Shown here: piece after piece, positions 1 through 12,449 of the stretch
How the letters are laid out: each line of letters starts with the position of its first letter
How positions within the stretch are numbered: the first letter of the stretch is position 1
NCBI GenBank assembly: GCA_030247885.1
Contig: JAPDRO010000001.1
Location: 2,764,031-2,828,030, forward strand
Length of the DNA: 64,000 nt
Direction of reading: 5' to 3'
Source of the DNA: Taxawa tesnikishii (nom. ined.)
Lineage: Eukaryota; Ascomycota; Dothideomycetes; Dothideales
Program-made: the position numbers and the translations under genes
Notes under the pieces: model-generated
Seen by the model: the letters and a program-made list of their open reading frames with translations, nothing else
The model's database searches: none
What the model was told of the DNA's origin: nothing

Positions 1-1350
1 GCCGCTGGCATGAGGGTGCGTACTACGCCGCTCACGCCGTTTGCACCTTGCGAGTCCCTGTCAAGATCTTTTTCTGCCCCGCCTCTGGCAGGTGTTTCCG
101 TTGGGCTTGAAAGGCCAAATACATGAGTCGACCTCGGCGGAGATCGAGGCTTCTTCGCAGAAGACACTGCATGATGGTCTTCCACGACCGTCTCATCGAT
201 CTGATGCGGTGAACCTGCTCTCCTACGACGCGTTGTTTTTGGAGTAGGTTCTGGGATAGGTGGCGGGCTGCTATTGATCTGCGGTTGCTCAGGTTCTCGT
301 GAAGGTGAGGGCATGCCTTCTCCTGCTATGAATTGAACGTCTGCTTCACCATCTGAATATGCTTCCGGCGTCCGAGTGTCTCGTTTTTCACGGTCTGAGA
401 AAAGTCAGATGAACCAGCTGCCAGTCCAGGTGGCTCATGGCCCAGACGACGTCTCTTTGACGCCTTGTTGATTAATCGCTCAAATGCTGCGTCCGAGCTT
501 CCGACATGTGTGGTAGCCTTAGGTGGTCGCGAGGACTCCCGAATTGACAGACCCTCATTGCGCGCCTCCGCAGTGTTCTCCCGTATTCTTCGTGACCGTT
601 CCTGTATGCCTCTACTTCTGACTGTCACCCGGGGAAGGACAGATATTGCAGCTGCTTTGCTCCTCTGGGCCAACGGACTTGGCGAGGGTCCCTTTACATC
701 CCCACATAGATCTTCCATGTCTTCGTGTACTGCCCACTGGTGAATGCTCCACGATGCGTACGCCTGGCTCTCAGTGCCATTGTTCCTAGACCTAGTCTCT
801 CCGGACTTGCTGAAGGGACCCTTCAGCGCAGCAGAGGCAATGAAGAGCGGTTGGCCTTGCAGATAGCTTTGTCCGAGCTTCTCAATCTTCCGTCTTTTAG
901 CTTTTTCTGTGCACCATCACGCTCCTCGTCTGACCCTTCAACCAGTATCTCAGAGCGCCTCACGATGAGAGGCGCATAGGTGAGCGTTCGGTAATTTTCG
1001 TGTTGAAGGAAGTCTGAACCGCTTGTTGGCCATAGCCAGCGCCTCGTATCAACCATGTCCTCTACCGGCTCGTACACACCTCAGGGTGCGCGAGGAACGA
1101 GGCATGGAGGGGAAGATGCTTCCGTTCGGGAAAGAGCAGCTGAGGGCGGCAAGCGGAAGTGGATGTTTGCAGGTGCAGGATAGTATCGTGCGTTCCTCAC
1201 CAGGTGCTCTTTTAGAGGTCCATAGGTCTTGCGCGCATTGTGCACAGTCGCAGTCGAAACACTTTCAGGCCATGATGGTGTAGTCTTCACATGCAATCCA
1301 AAAGCCGGAGTCGGGGAGAAGTCGCATATCTTGCATAACTCATGTACAGG
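1..1350 (-). CDS. Unrecognised protein, partial at window edge, reading frame interrupted
   Basis: I do not recognise this protein. Coding-like sequence runs leftward and off the window. It passes through at least three frames: about 1350-1081, 1077-826, 850-400 and then 400-1. The joins fall at short homopolymers: a GG at about 852 and a TTTT at 399-402, each one base too short to keep frame, and a cluster around the in-frame TGA at 1081-1083. Allowing for these gives one continuous Ser/Pro/Arg-rich, probably disordered protein with basic patches such as KKPRSPPRS and a run of Glu/Pro near the left edge. No domain, signal peptide or membrane segment is visible. The gene is divergent from NUD1, with the two starts separated by only about 300 bp. 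The true start was not found. It may be a real conserved gene with sequencing indels or a decaying one; the shared pattern with other genes here favours the former. Confidence 0.45.
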
Positions 1351-1648
1351 GATTAACCCTCATCGGCCAATCAAATGGTCGGTTGCTCCAGCAATGTCTG
1401 TGTCCTACTTGTTTCTTGATTGTGGAGGCGGATAACAATCGGGTGGTCAACTCCAAGCGGCCCGTTAGTGACGAATTGATACATCCAAATATCAGCCTCA
1501 AACACTGGAAACATCTATTCATTTACCTCTTGACACTCTCCTCTGCTCTTCTCAGCAGCACCACTTGACGCATTTACTACGAGCAATTGCATTCATGTCT
1601 GCTTAGACAACACTTTACCACTATTTGATATCCACCGCGACAACAACA

Positions 1649-4600
1649 ATGCCAGCAACAGTCGCACCTTGGCTCGCAGACCTCGACGAGGACTGGGTCC
1701 AGCCTGCCACGGTCCCTGCCAATCCCACATATACCGAATTGACCTCCGCCAGCCATGATGCTAACTCGCTCGGTGGAAGTGTCAACCGCAGCAGAATCCC
1801 CCGACGAAGCAGCAGCGGTCAAAGCCAGATAACACCTTCAGGAGCTTCAAGTCAAAAGCGGAGGATGCCACTGTCGCAACTCAACAGCAGCGCCAACAAC
1901 GCCATGAGGGAAGCGTCTTTAGGATCTCAGACAATTGGCGCAAGGTCTGTATCTGTGGCCTCCGCTGACTCGGTGGTCCACTATGATACCATGGCAAGGT
2001 CTAAGAGCGCATCCCCTCGCAAACAACCGACATTAGAATGGAAGAAGAGACTGGTCGGGGGAGAAGTGGGCTACGGAGATCAGACGGATCTATTTGGCCC
2101 CTCTGGCTTAGAGAACATCTTCCAATCGCCCGCGCGCCGATTTAGCTCTCGTCCTAGCTCCCAAGACAAGTCTATCTTGCCATCGTTCTCGCGCACGAAG
2201 CAGCAAGTAATCATGCCCTCAAGTCCTCCGCCCTGGCCTTCCAACGTCGATCTCACCCTTCAATCTACTTCCGATGGAGCAGATTTGGCAAACAGTCTCA
2301 ACGCAGTGGAGGAGGAGCTTCTGGACGAGCTTTTGGAGGATGAAGAGGCGGTTCAAGGAAGTGTTCGACACGTAAGAGCTGCTGAAGAATCACCTCACGC
2401 AGTGGAACAGAGTAGACTGGATGAACAAAGCGGGCTGCAAGACCCAGATGTGACGGATAACAACGACAGCGTCAGTAAACCCAGCTTTGGAGTCAAATCA
2501 ATTCAGAGGAGTACCTGTCGTACTGTCAGCGGCGAAAGCGATCTGCAGCATGAGGAACTGAGCCCAGTTTTTGTTTCCAAGCATACCACAGTCAGCGGGA
2601 CAATTGGGTACACACCGCTGGATTCGAACCTGGTAAAACAGATGGAAGCAATGGACCTTCGCTCACCCAGACCACTGCTCAACAAGCAAAGTGGCTCTCG
2701 GAAGATTGAGGACTCGATTGGGTTTGAAGACACAGACCTTCCTACTGGCACACCACCCTTGACCAAGTTGGGTGAATTTGTGAACGTCAGAAGGGGAGGT
2801 CTGTCAAATCATGGGTCATTCAAGAACCGTCCCTTGAGCCCTTCGCCTTCGGAACACCCATCATTTTCTGCTGTGGAAGAACCAATGGCGCAGAGCACGA
2901 TCGAGAACAGAGCACCTGCCGAATTGGCCATCGGCGAAAGACGCAAGAACACAGTGGATCAACCAAGCAGCCCACTTCTCACACCTACGACTCCGGTCAT
3001 TGATTGTGAGCAGTCGAGACTCAGCCCACGTAAGACACGCGGCTCAGCCAGCCCACTGAAACTCTTCTCAAATCACGACACATTCACCAACAATCGACTG
3101 TTGCGTAGAATGAGTCAGCTGGAGGATGTCGACCCGGATGAACCACGCGGCAAGTTCGCGCAAGAGATCGTTGAGGAGTCTGCAATTGATGATGCTGGAG
3201 ATGACACGGTAGCCTCTCGGTCACTGGCAGGAAGCCGTGTCAACTTGCGACCTGGGTCTTTGACAGAATCACAGTCACGCAACGCATCCAAGTTGAGCAA
3301 TTTCGGCGAAGGCGAGCTCGATGAGCGTGATTTCGAAGCGGACTTTTCCTTCTCAACCGGCGTTGAGTTGAGGCTGGAAGAGCCCAGCAGTGAGGGATCT
3401 CCGTTACCCGAGACAGTACCGCCCGGGAGCAGAACACCATTCCGTTTCTATGTAGATCAAGCCTCGCAGGAGTTCAAAGAGACACTTCAGCTGAAGCGAA
3501 AGTTCTCGAAGCGTAGCACCATCCGATCACAGCTCTCGGATGATCGCGAAGATAACGTTTTGAACGGATCAAGCGCAGGAGACGCTACAGCAACTCACGA
3601 TCACGGCACTCAAACGCAGGAATTCATCGACTACACGGAAGGAAAACGACCCCAGAGTTCACCTATCAAGGCGCCAACACCAAAGAGGCGGCGGACACTC
3701 CACGCCCTAGAGCAGGATGACGATGATGACTTCGGATACGGATCAGTGGCCTACCGCAAGCGAGAAAGCGTTCACATCGAGGTTACCCGCAGGAGTGAAA
3801 AGCAGACCACGAAGAGCACCCATCACTTCTCTACCTTCGATACTGACAGCGTTCCGCAGAGGCAGGTCTCACGACCACGGAATCCGACACCTAGCCAAGC
3901 CCGTCGTCAACAGGTGGAGGCTGAGATAGAGGAGGCCACAGCCGAATTTATGGCATCTTCGCCGCGTCTGGAAGCTATAAAGGAGCAAATTGAAGCAAGT
4001 GAACTGCCTGGGGACTTCAACCTTGCGGAACAGGCCAAAGCTGTAGCCAGCGAGGTCGCCGCGTTCACCCTCAACGTTTCTAAGGCGAACACTGAAGGCG
4101 AACGCAAGCGATCCATCACTACGCAGGACTTCTTGGACGAGGCCATGCACATAATGTCTATGATCCGTGCGAGGGGCAGGCCACAGAGCGGACTCGGCAG
4201 TCTGGAAGAATCCGACGCTGAAGAAGTTTATGGAAAACACCTTCATCCAGAAGACGTATCATTCCAGCGGTCACCGTCACCACTGCGGCTGTCAAGACCG
4301 CCATCTCGTGAAGGCCAGACAAGCGGTTGGCGGCCAAGAAGCGAAAACTCACAGGACCCCAGAGTAGTCAGCCAACTCCGCCGCTTCGCAGAGAAAGACG
4401 ACATAGATCTTGTTGACACCTCGGTTCGATCACTACACTTCGATGAAGCACCTTCCCACAGGCCCGAGGAGGATGAGATTTTCGTGGAACCATCAATCAA
4501 TATCCGGATCAGCGGTCCTCGTTCGGAGCGCTCTCGTGAGCGTGGAGAATCCAACGCATCTCAGCCAACTCAATCAGACTCTTTCAAGAGCCACGCATCC

Positions 4601-7461
4601 AACCCGTCGATCGACTCGTCGAGTGGCAGGACGGTAAATACTAGCTCCACTCGCCGATCCGAGAACGTAGCGACACTCGCGCCTGAGACTGTAGCGCATC
4701 TGATACCAGAGGAGGTGGCCGGCATGACCTTTGACAGGGACAAGCAAAAATGGATCCGAGCGAGGAGCACCAAACGGTCGCAGCGAGCAACACCTACACC
4801 ACACTCACCAACTCCGACGAGCAATGTTACCAGTGACGATGACCCCTTCGGCGACATTCCTGACCTCACGGTGGACGAGGTCAAAGAACTGCATCATATC
4901 CAGCACGCGTGCAACTCCCAGGCGCCAACTGCCCTCCAATCCAGTAAAATTTCCGCCCATGATCAAGCTCCGGATGTGCAAGAAGGCAGCACTGCAGTGG
5001 AAAACCGTACGACGTCCCAGGAGACGGTAGTCGCCCGTCCTGTCACGAGCGATAGCAAGGCCATTCCCCTTTCAATTCCAGTTCTGTGCCTTCCAAGAAC
5101 TCAGCCTTTGAATCCAGTGAGCCACAGATTGAGACGAGGGCAACCTCATGGAGCAACGAGGAGCTTGCATGTTTGCAGAGGAGGGGCCCGGTGCTGCCCC
5201 AGTTTGCGGAGGTATCTACAACGCAAATGACTTGCACCGCATCTGTTGAGTCTGCAGGACCTACTCCCGAGGAAGAACATAACGAGACCAAATACGGTGA
5301 GACCACTTTCTCAGCTATCCAAGATGACTCGCTTCCGCTTGATGATTCCGACACGGAAGAGCTTCCAGCTTTGCCTCAACACCGGGATCTGCCACCTCAT
5401 CCTGTTTTTCCAAGCTCTGCTTCTGTATATAGAGGTGCTGCGCGCAATGTCACCCGCAACATGTCCCTGCGCAGGCAAACTCTGGACCGTGGCTTCTATG
5501 CCAACGTTCAGCACGACCAAAGCGAGCTGTCTCTTATCGCCGAACTGCCTGACAAGCGACTCATGAGCCTTTCTTTGAGCGTGTCTCGGCCATCCGGTCA
5601 GAGCCAGGAGCTTGCTCTACCTTCTTCTCCCTCGACGAGGGTCGACGCTACGTTATATCTCAGCGATCTGCCTGATTTCACCATGCATCAGATTGATGAG
5701 GCCAAGCCCTCCGAGCAAGCTCTCGCGAAGCGCGTTGCCCAGCATGAGATGCAGGCAGCCAGTGACCGTTACTCTCTGTCAGTGCAGGGGCTTGTGAAAA
5801 CCCTGACGGACGTCGAGCCTGATGAGCCCTACTGGGAAGACATCAAGGCCTTGAACCTGCACGACAGAAGTCTTGGTTCTTTGCACGGTCTTGAAGATTT
5901 CTGCACGCACGTGCAGGATCTGAATATTTCGAACAACGAGGTGTCGCAACTGAAAGGAGCTCCTGCTTCCATCAGGCGCCTCAATGCGAGGTCGAATGCT
6001 CTCAGCAGCTTGACGGCCTGGGGTCATCTGATGAATCTTCAGTACTTGGATATCTCTTACAACAACCTGGACAGCTTGGATGGTCTTTCTTGTCTCATTC
6101 ATTTGAGAGAATTGAGAGCGGATGGCAACAAGATCACCTCGCTGAGAGGGATTATGGAGCTGGACGGGTTGTTGAAGCTCAGGTTACGGCAGAACAATGT
6201 CGTCTCTGTGGATTTTTCAGGGTGTCAACTGTAAGTTCTTCACGAAAAGTGGCCGTATGCTCGAACTGTGCTGACTTCTCGCAGTAAACGCTTGGAAGAG
6301 CTAGATCTTAACGGTAACGGGCTTACGGACGTTCGCAACACTTGTGCTCTGCCGATGCTGGAGCGAATGATTCTAGGTACGTCAATCACTCAGCCGTCCA
6401 ACGTGGACCTTGACTGACAACATACAGACGACAACAATTTGGAGTTGTTCTCCACAAGCGAGCACTCAAAGCAAGAGTGTCCTCGAATAAAGTCTGTATC
6501 CTTCCGAGCGAACAGACTTTCTTCGCTTGATGTTTCTGCATATCCAGGCCTACACTACCTCAACGTGGATCAGAACCGACTTGCAACTGTTCACGGCCTC
6601 GAAGGCCTGCAGCATCTCAACACTCTTTCGATGCGCAAGCAGGGCACATCAAGCGCCACGCCATCAAACGCCGGTTCTATTTTCATGCAACAAATCCACG
6701 TACGCTCCCTCCATCTCTCCTCAAACCTCATTCCATCCATGGATCTCCCACACTCCTATCACAGCATCCAGCACCTTGAGCTCGCATCTTGCGGCCTCCG
6801 AGACCTGCCCTCAGATTTCGGTCTCCGCTTCCCAAACCTGCGATCCTTGAACCTCAACTTCAATTCCTTGCGCGACGCGCGTCCTCTGCTCAACATCGAG
6901 CATCTCTCCTCGCTTTACCTAGCCGGCAATCGCCTAGACAAGCTCCGTAAAACCATTGCCACGGTCTCCAAAATGTCGCATCTGCGCCTTCTAGATGCAC
7001 GCGACAATCCCTTCTCGCAAGGCTTTTACCCTCCCACCTCCGCAGCGTCAAAGGATCGCCAACTCATCCCCTCGCGGACCTTCGCGCACGCCGTCGAAGC
7101 CGACTCGGACGATGAGAGGAAGGTGCAGCAGATCGCAGCACGCGCGTACTTGCTCCCTCGAACAGACGTGGCTGCAGATGCGGAACACCTCGCACGTCTG
7201 GACTCAGACCGTCGTCTGCGCCGCAAGGTTTACGAGCTCCTTCTCGCGAACAGTTGCAACAAGCTCGCGGAGCTGGATGGTCGGGCCTTCGACTGTAGTG
7301 CCGCGCTGGTCAAGGATGAGACGTGGGTGCAATTGATTAAGATTGGGGTGCTGAGGAAGTCGGGGTCGTTGCAGAGACCGGACAGCGCGGCGAGCCGAAC
7401 TAGAGAAGAGGGAAATGACACGGTGGCGAATATCGTAGAGGGGTATGGAGATGAAGAGTAG
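1649..7461 (+). CDS. NUD1: Nud1/Cdc11-like leucine-rich-repeat scaffold of the septation initiation (mitotic exit) network
   Basis: Orthologues of this family anchor the septation/mitotic-exit kinase cascade at the spindle pole body. The start ATG at 1649 opens with the family-like N-terminus ATVAPWLADLDEDW. About 1,300 residues of Ser/Pro-rich disordered sequence follow, then a C-terminal leucine-rich-repeat array from about residue 1,390 to 1,700 (repeats such as LQYLDISYNNLDSLDGL and LEELDLNGNGLTDV). Two introns split the LRR region: 6231-6284, with a branch CTGAC, and 6377-6427. The first exon changes frame near 5059-5060, where GG in AAGGCC appears one base short: upstream frame ends ..SDSK and the other frame resumes ..HSPFNSSSV. 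No small intron satisfies the phase well. Restoring one base gives exactly 1,903 codons including stop, about 1,902 residues, which is long for the family but usual in filamentous fungi. Identity rests on architecture and the N-terminal motif. Confidence 0.85.
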
Positions 7462-7923
7462 GACTCGACGCAGATGTGCTTGTATTTGTATTGCAGTAGG
7501 GAGGCGCAGTGGATTGTTTAGACAGAGTAGGCGGCGGACCGGACTACGAACTAATGACTGTAAATTCCTCACCTTTCGTTGTTTCCATATGGCGAACAAT
7601 GTCTATAATTTCATATGCTCGTCTCAAACTTTCGATCGGCAGTTTGATGCTTGTATATCTCACTTGACTATATAAACTAGATGACTGACAAAGCGGTTGC
7701 ACAAACATTAGCACTTCTCTTTTGGAATATACCAGGTAACAGTACCGTGTTGAATAATTCACGTTTGTGTATGCGATAAAGAAACACTTACAGGAATAAG
7801 ACATAGAAGCCCGCGTTTGAACATTTTCCTAATGAGCCAAAGAACAAACACTTCTGCTACTTTAGCTAAGAAGGAAAAGAAACCCCTCCAAGACCAAACC
7901 AGGAAGCCTTCTGCGCCGCAGTT

Positions 7924-8475
7924 ATGCCCGCCAGAATCGACGCAGACTCCAGTCTCCGTTTCCTCTACGCCTGCCTCAAACACTCCAACTGCACAGTGGT
8001 ACGTTCCAACGTCCCCTTTGCACCCGAACCTTTGCCCCTTCAACTATTCCTCCCCTCACGTTCCATCCCTCCCGAACAGAGCAATGATGGAGCTGAACCG
8101 CTGTAGATTGACTACGCAAAGATAGCCGAACAATTCGGAATCAAAGCCCCCGCGGCACGCATGCGCCTGATGCGACTGAAAGCGACGTTAGATCCGGACG
8201 CCCCGCTGCCGACCAGGGACGGCACGGGTGGGAAGAAGAACAACAACAAGCGTGGAAGGCTGGGCAAGCACAAGAGCGGAAACAGGGATACCGCGACGAA
8301 CGAGGAGAAAGCATGCTTCATGAATGGTCGAGGGATCGTTGAAGGTATGGAGGATGATGAGGAGGTGGTGGGCTCTGAGAAGAAGGGATTGAGGATGGTG
8401 GAAAGGGAGGCAACAGCGATGGGGAGCCCGGTTCCTTCGGATGCGGCATCGAGCGAAAAAGACGAGCCGCTTTGA
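7924..8475 (+). CDS. Small Myb/SANT-like nuclear protein of the fungal family with a repeated ~25-residue helix motif
   Basis: Exon 1 encodes MPARIDADSSLRFLYACLK and is joined across intron 7999-8106 (donor GTACGT, acceptor CTGTAG) to IDYAKIAEQFGIKAPAARM. This matches the pattern of short Pezizomycotina Myb-like proteins: a hydrophobic 'FLYAC' helix, then 'IDY..IA...GIK..AARMR..RLK'. The remainder is a Lys/Glu-rich tail containing KKNNNKRGRLGKH, consistent with nuclear localisation. The reading ends at TGA 8473-8475, giving about 147 residues. The same frame stays open beyond this stop to 8688 and looks coding, with an acidic Lys/Glu-rich end (EEKVKVEPEI), so the stop may be an error or a mutation. 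DNA binding is inferred from the family, not demonstrated by conserved tryptophans. Confidence 0.6.
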
Positions 8476-8802
8476 AAAAGGGTAAAGAAGTTGAGGGGAT
8501 TGGAGGTAATGAAGAAGGAAGAGGAGGTGAATGAGAAACGGGCGTTCATCAGGCAGGCCGCGATGGGCGGAGTGGATCGGGAATATGACTTGAAACCGGA
8601 CGTCTCGAAGCTCCATCTCACAGAGCCGGTAATAGCAAAGGCAGAACAGGACGAGGAAGAGAAGGTCAAGGTAGAACCCGAGATTTGAGTGGGACCACAA
8701 CGACCCAGCATTTCCCTGAAGGTGGCTGTACGCGACGTGACAGGGAGCCGTCGACAGATGCCGCATGAAAAGACCGTTTCCATAAAGACATCCCTGACCC
8801 TT

Positions 8803-11793
8803 TCAGGGCCTGTACTCCGGATCCACCTTACTCTGCTTGAACAAACTCTTTCCCTTCAACCACTGCCCGTATGCCTTATACCTCTTCTTCCCACCATCCT
8901 CTTCCCACACCATCAACGGGTCTTCCCTCACAGCAAGGAAGTCCTGAAAATCCAACACCTCCTCTTCCGTATCCCAGAGCGTGCTCTCCGCGCCTTCACG
9001 ATCGTCCCTGCCACTGTTCACATACAACACGAAATCCAGATTCGTATCGGACGGCAGCTCGGACGAGACGACGAGGGGCAGGTTGAGCGGGTGCGAAACG
9101 TAGCGGTCGTACTCTTTCGCCTCGCTCGGCGTCACGGATGGATTGAGCGAGTTCTCATGGAATTGGTTCAGCGTCCATTGGGCCATCAGGGCCTTGTCGG
9201 CCGGCTTCCATTCTTTGCCCCTGGCAAAGTCCTTCTCTGCGGTCGGCTCGCGGAGAATGCTTTCTGGCAGTGCTGCTTGGCGGAAGTCCGGATTGGCCGG
9301 CGGCAGGGGCGCCCTCTCGTTTTCACTGCTCGGGTCAATGATCTTGACGCCCTTGCGCGGCGGCTTCTTCTCCGGTGAGTCGAGCGAATGCCTGTTCGGA
9401 TCCACGCGCGGTACGAAAGGGCTGAAGTCGAACCTGCTGTCTCTACGTGGTCGTTCTGGCAAGTAGCGGCTCGTTGAATTGATACGGTAGGAATAGACCT
9501 TCAGGAAAGATGATACCGCCAGTGGGCGATAATACTCCAGCCAATAGTCGTCGAAGCTAGCCACTCCCTTCTTGGCAAATCGTTCTCGGTATCGCTCGGA
9601 GGGTGGCGGCAGTGTTCGCTTCTCAAGAAATTCTGGCGTATACCACTGTATGTAGTCTCTTCGGTTCCTGTCAAGCCACGCCTTCGGGTCGCTATGGTGT
9701 AGGTAATAGTCGGTTGCCAAATCCCACAGCATAGGTTGACCCTGAGCCCAGATGTAGTTCCCGAGGAACAGGTTGTAGGCTTCTTGACGCTGCGCGTCGA
9801 GGAAGGAATTGTGATAGTAGCGCTTGAAGCTCTCTACCATGTCCCTGGAATGGCTTTGCCAGTGGTTGATTTTCCTGTAGGTAGCCATCGTATTGACCAG
9901 ATGCGACCCACCATATTGAATGGCGATAGTGTCTCCGTGGTCGTGAAACATGTGGGTAAATATGTTCACCGCATCCGAGTCATACTCTAGATCGGCAGTG
10001 GCAGTGACACCGAGGGCCTTCAACTGATGCCCGAACGCTCGCTTGCCGATCACGAACTGCGCAGCATTCGTTCTGTCAAGGCAGTCGATGCAGTTCGTGC
10101 GCGCGACACCGTTCTGCACTTGAGGCAAGTTGTCTTCAAGATTTCCATTGTGGAAGAAGCCAGTCCGGTCCATGATCTCCTCGGCAATGGTCTCAAGGGT
10201 TCCGATAACGTCGCCGCCCCGCGTCTTCGATGCTCTGCTCATATCAAAAGCCTGGTATTGGATCTTCTTGTCCTCCGGAAGAAACTGATTCAGATATGCA
10301 ATGCAGTTCTGAAATTCGTGAAGTAGCTTCGACTCACGTGGTGTCCTTTCCCGTGCCTTGATCAGATTCAGCACATATATAGGACACCCGTATCGCTCGA
10401 ACAGGTTGTCAAAGTGAAGGGCGGCGGGCTGATAGAATGGATCGAGCAGGTTCAGGTCTATGTCCGGTTTCGGAGTGACTCCGCTATTGTCCTGAGTCCA
10501 GTAGAGCGGAATGCTGCCTCTATGGTGGACATAAGACGTATACGTTGGGTTGGAAAACAACCGCGGCCCTGGAGCGTGGAAGGACGTGGTGAGCATGTCC
10601 GATACGATCTGTTCCGTCTCGACGTCGTTGGCAACATATCCGAGGTCATTGGCGCCACGTTTCAGGAACCTTGCTCCTGCAAAGAATCTTGAGCGTCTGC
10701 CTATGATTGTGATGTATATGCTGCGCCCGAAGACGTCCATTAGGGCCTGATCAATGAAGCCGTAGATGATAGGTAGGCACCAGTCAAATGCATTCTTCAA
10801 CGCCTTGAGAGCGGGGCTGAGCAAGTGATGGTTCCAGACGAACATATCATTGTAGTCATGGCCAAGATCCTCATACCCTTCATTGACAGCAAGGCGGTGA
10901 CGAACGATGTTGTGCTGCAACGTTCTCGTGATGTCGTAAGAATAACTAAAGTAAAAGGAGCGCGTCAGGTCAAGGTTGTTCAGGATGTTCAGGAATCTGC
11001 CCTCCTCCGGGTTGCGATCGCGGGCAAACCGAGTGCTGACGCCCGAGGTCAGTGGCACCAGCTCCGTACCGTCAATCTGATATACATAGTGACCACCAAT
11101 CATGGCCACCTGCTGCCGTTTCGTGATGAGAAGCATGTAGTACGATTCCGTGAACCGGATGAAACCCAGCAGACCCCAGAAACTGCATCTCACCCGCAAG
11201 CCGCCAGTTGCTTTGTTGCCATCGTCTATAGTTGTTAGTAACTGAGTCACTTCTTTCTTCGTATAAACAATGTCATCCTCGAACAGCGCAAGCTGGCCGG
11301 GTGGGGCAGTCCGATCTATCTTCAGCACTTTGAAGTGCTTGTCGGTGATATCCGCTCCGGTTATATAGTAGCGGACGTTGGTCTCGTAGAGTGTGAAGCG
11401 GTGCATCCGGCGAGAAACAGGCTGATCTTCGTCTTGGACCGGAATCGGCTTTTCATTCTCTCCTTTCACGCTGCCGAAATGTGCTCCAGGAACAAATGGC
11501 TCAGTGTCGTCTGCGAAAGACTCCTCGAGGTCGACGCCGTCAGGCACGAAGTCCGCGACCGTCTCTTCCCTCGAACCATCTTCTGTCACGATGGTGGCGG
11601 TTTCCGCTGGTTCCTCTTCTGTCGCGTATCGTTGGTCGGTGACAGATGACGTATTACCATCCAGATTCATGTCGGCGGTATCGTTGTGTTCAGGCTGGTG
11701 TTGGAACGAAGCATCCCTGCCCGTCCCTCGTGGACCCGCCAGGACATCGGCAGCACCAAGATCGGGAGACGCATCCGTCGAAGTTTCCGCCAT
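8803..11793 (-). CDS. FIG4: Fig4-type SAC-domain polyphosphoinositide phosphatase
   Basis: Removes the 5-phosphate of PI(3,5)P2 on the vacuolar membrane, acting in complex with Fab1 and Vac14 (family knowledge). The single uninterrupted frame codes 996 residues from the ATG at 11793; a GTG 23 codons upstream is in frame but less likely. After an acidic disordered N-terminus comes the SAC N-terminal lobe (RFTLYETNVRYYITGADITD). The catalytic Cx5R(T/N) loop is visible as CIDCLDRTNA, followed by family blocks such as QYGGSHLVNTMATYRKI. The C-terminal extension contains WTLNQFHENSLNPS, a conserved segment of fungal Fig4. No intron was needed. It is tail-to-tail with the Myb-like gene, and unlike many neighbours its frame is intact. 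Confidence 0.93.
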   Translation of the reverse strand: MAETSTDASPDLGAADVLAGPRGTGRDASFQHQPEHNDTADMNLDGNTSSVTDQRYATEEEPAETATIVTEDGSREETVADFVPDGVDLEESFADDTEPFVPGAHFGSVKGENEKPIPVQDEDQPVSRRMHRFTLYETNVRYYITGADITDKHFKVLKIDRTAPPGQLALFEDDIVYTKKEVTQLLTTIDDGNKATGGLRVRCSFWGLLGFIRFTESYYMLLITKRQQVAMIGGHYVYQIDGTELVPLTSGVSTRFARDRNPEEGRFLNILNNLDLTRSFYFSYSYDITRTLQHNIVRHRLAVNEGYEDLGHDYNDMFVWNHHLLSPALKALKNAFDWCLPIIYGFIDQALMDVFGRSIYITIIGRRSRFFAGARFLKRGANDLGYVANDVETEQIVSDMLTTSFHAPGPRLFSNPTYTSYVHHRGSIPLYWTQDNSGVTPKPDIDLNLLDPFYQPAALHFDNLFERYGCPIYVLNLIKARERTPRESKLLHEFQNCIAYLNQFLPEDKKIQYQAFDMSRASKTRGGDVIGTLETIAEEIMDRTGFFHNGNLEDNLPQVQNGVARTNCIDCLDRTNAAQFVIGKRAFGHQLKALGVTATADLEYDSDAVNIFTHMFHDHGDTIAIQYGGSHLVNTMATYRKINHWQSHSRDMVESFKRYYHNSFLDAQRQEAYNLFLGNYIWAQGQPMLWDLATDYYLHHSDPKAWLDRNRRDYIQWYTPEFLEKRTLPPPSERYRERFAKKGVASFDDYWLEYYRPLAVSSFLKVYSYRINSTSRYLPERPRRDSRFDFSPFVPRVDPNRHSLDSPEKKPPRKGVKIIDPSSENERAPLPPANPDFRQAALPESILREPTAEKDFARGKEWKPADKALMAQWTLNQFHENSLNPSVTPSEAKEYDRYVSHPLNLPLVVSSELPSDTNLDFVLYVNSGRDDREGAESTLWDTEEEVLDFQDFLAVREDPLMVWEEDGGKKRYKAYGQWLKGKSLFKQSKVDPEYRP

Positions 11794-12449
11794 TGCTGTC
11801 CTGGCGAAATCCCTTCTGTAAGCGAAGGTCGTACAAGAGGAAGATGCGCTTGGCTTGCCCACGCGGTGCCTGTCAAACGTTCGCCGCCCCTATACGAAAG
11901 AACAGTTTTCGACAGCGGAGCAAGTGCGGGTTGGCCTACTTCGGGGTCATTATGGGTGAATGTCCGCCAGGAGCGATACCACCATCCGAGTCGTTTCTCC
12001 TAGAATGCATGCTTGACTGCATCATGCTCGTGTTGCGCTTGAAGTTCATGGCCAGGAGTTGGAGGTCGCCGCTCGGCAAAACTTGCCCAACGTGACGCGA
12101 TTGCACCGTGCTGGATCACACCCAACACGTTCCGTTGGTAAGCGGAAGCGAACAGTGCAGTAAAGCTCGATGAGGCTTGACCGAAGCATGAGCGAAGCCG
12201 GAACGATGCTTCTTGAAGTCAAATCGAAGCTATAGTAAGGCTTTGTCGAAGCACAACTGAAGGACAACAGTTGCCGTGCCTCCGAGTATATCAGTGCAGC
12301 AATTGACGTACGTATAGAGATAAAATGAGAGGGTGTCGCTCATTTGCATAGGAGAACTGAGATATGGCAGTGTGCACAGCATCCTATTCATGGCCACCAA
12401 CTCCCTACGGAGAGTCGTGCATTATCGTTTTCTACCTTTTTCATGATCC
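11794..12449. other. Intergenic region between FIG4 and TCP1
   Basis: This is the 5' flank of FIG4 and the 3' flank of TCP1. Short open frames on both strands have no recognisable content. I see no RNA gene or repeat in it. Confidence 0.6.
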
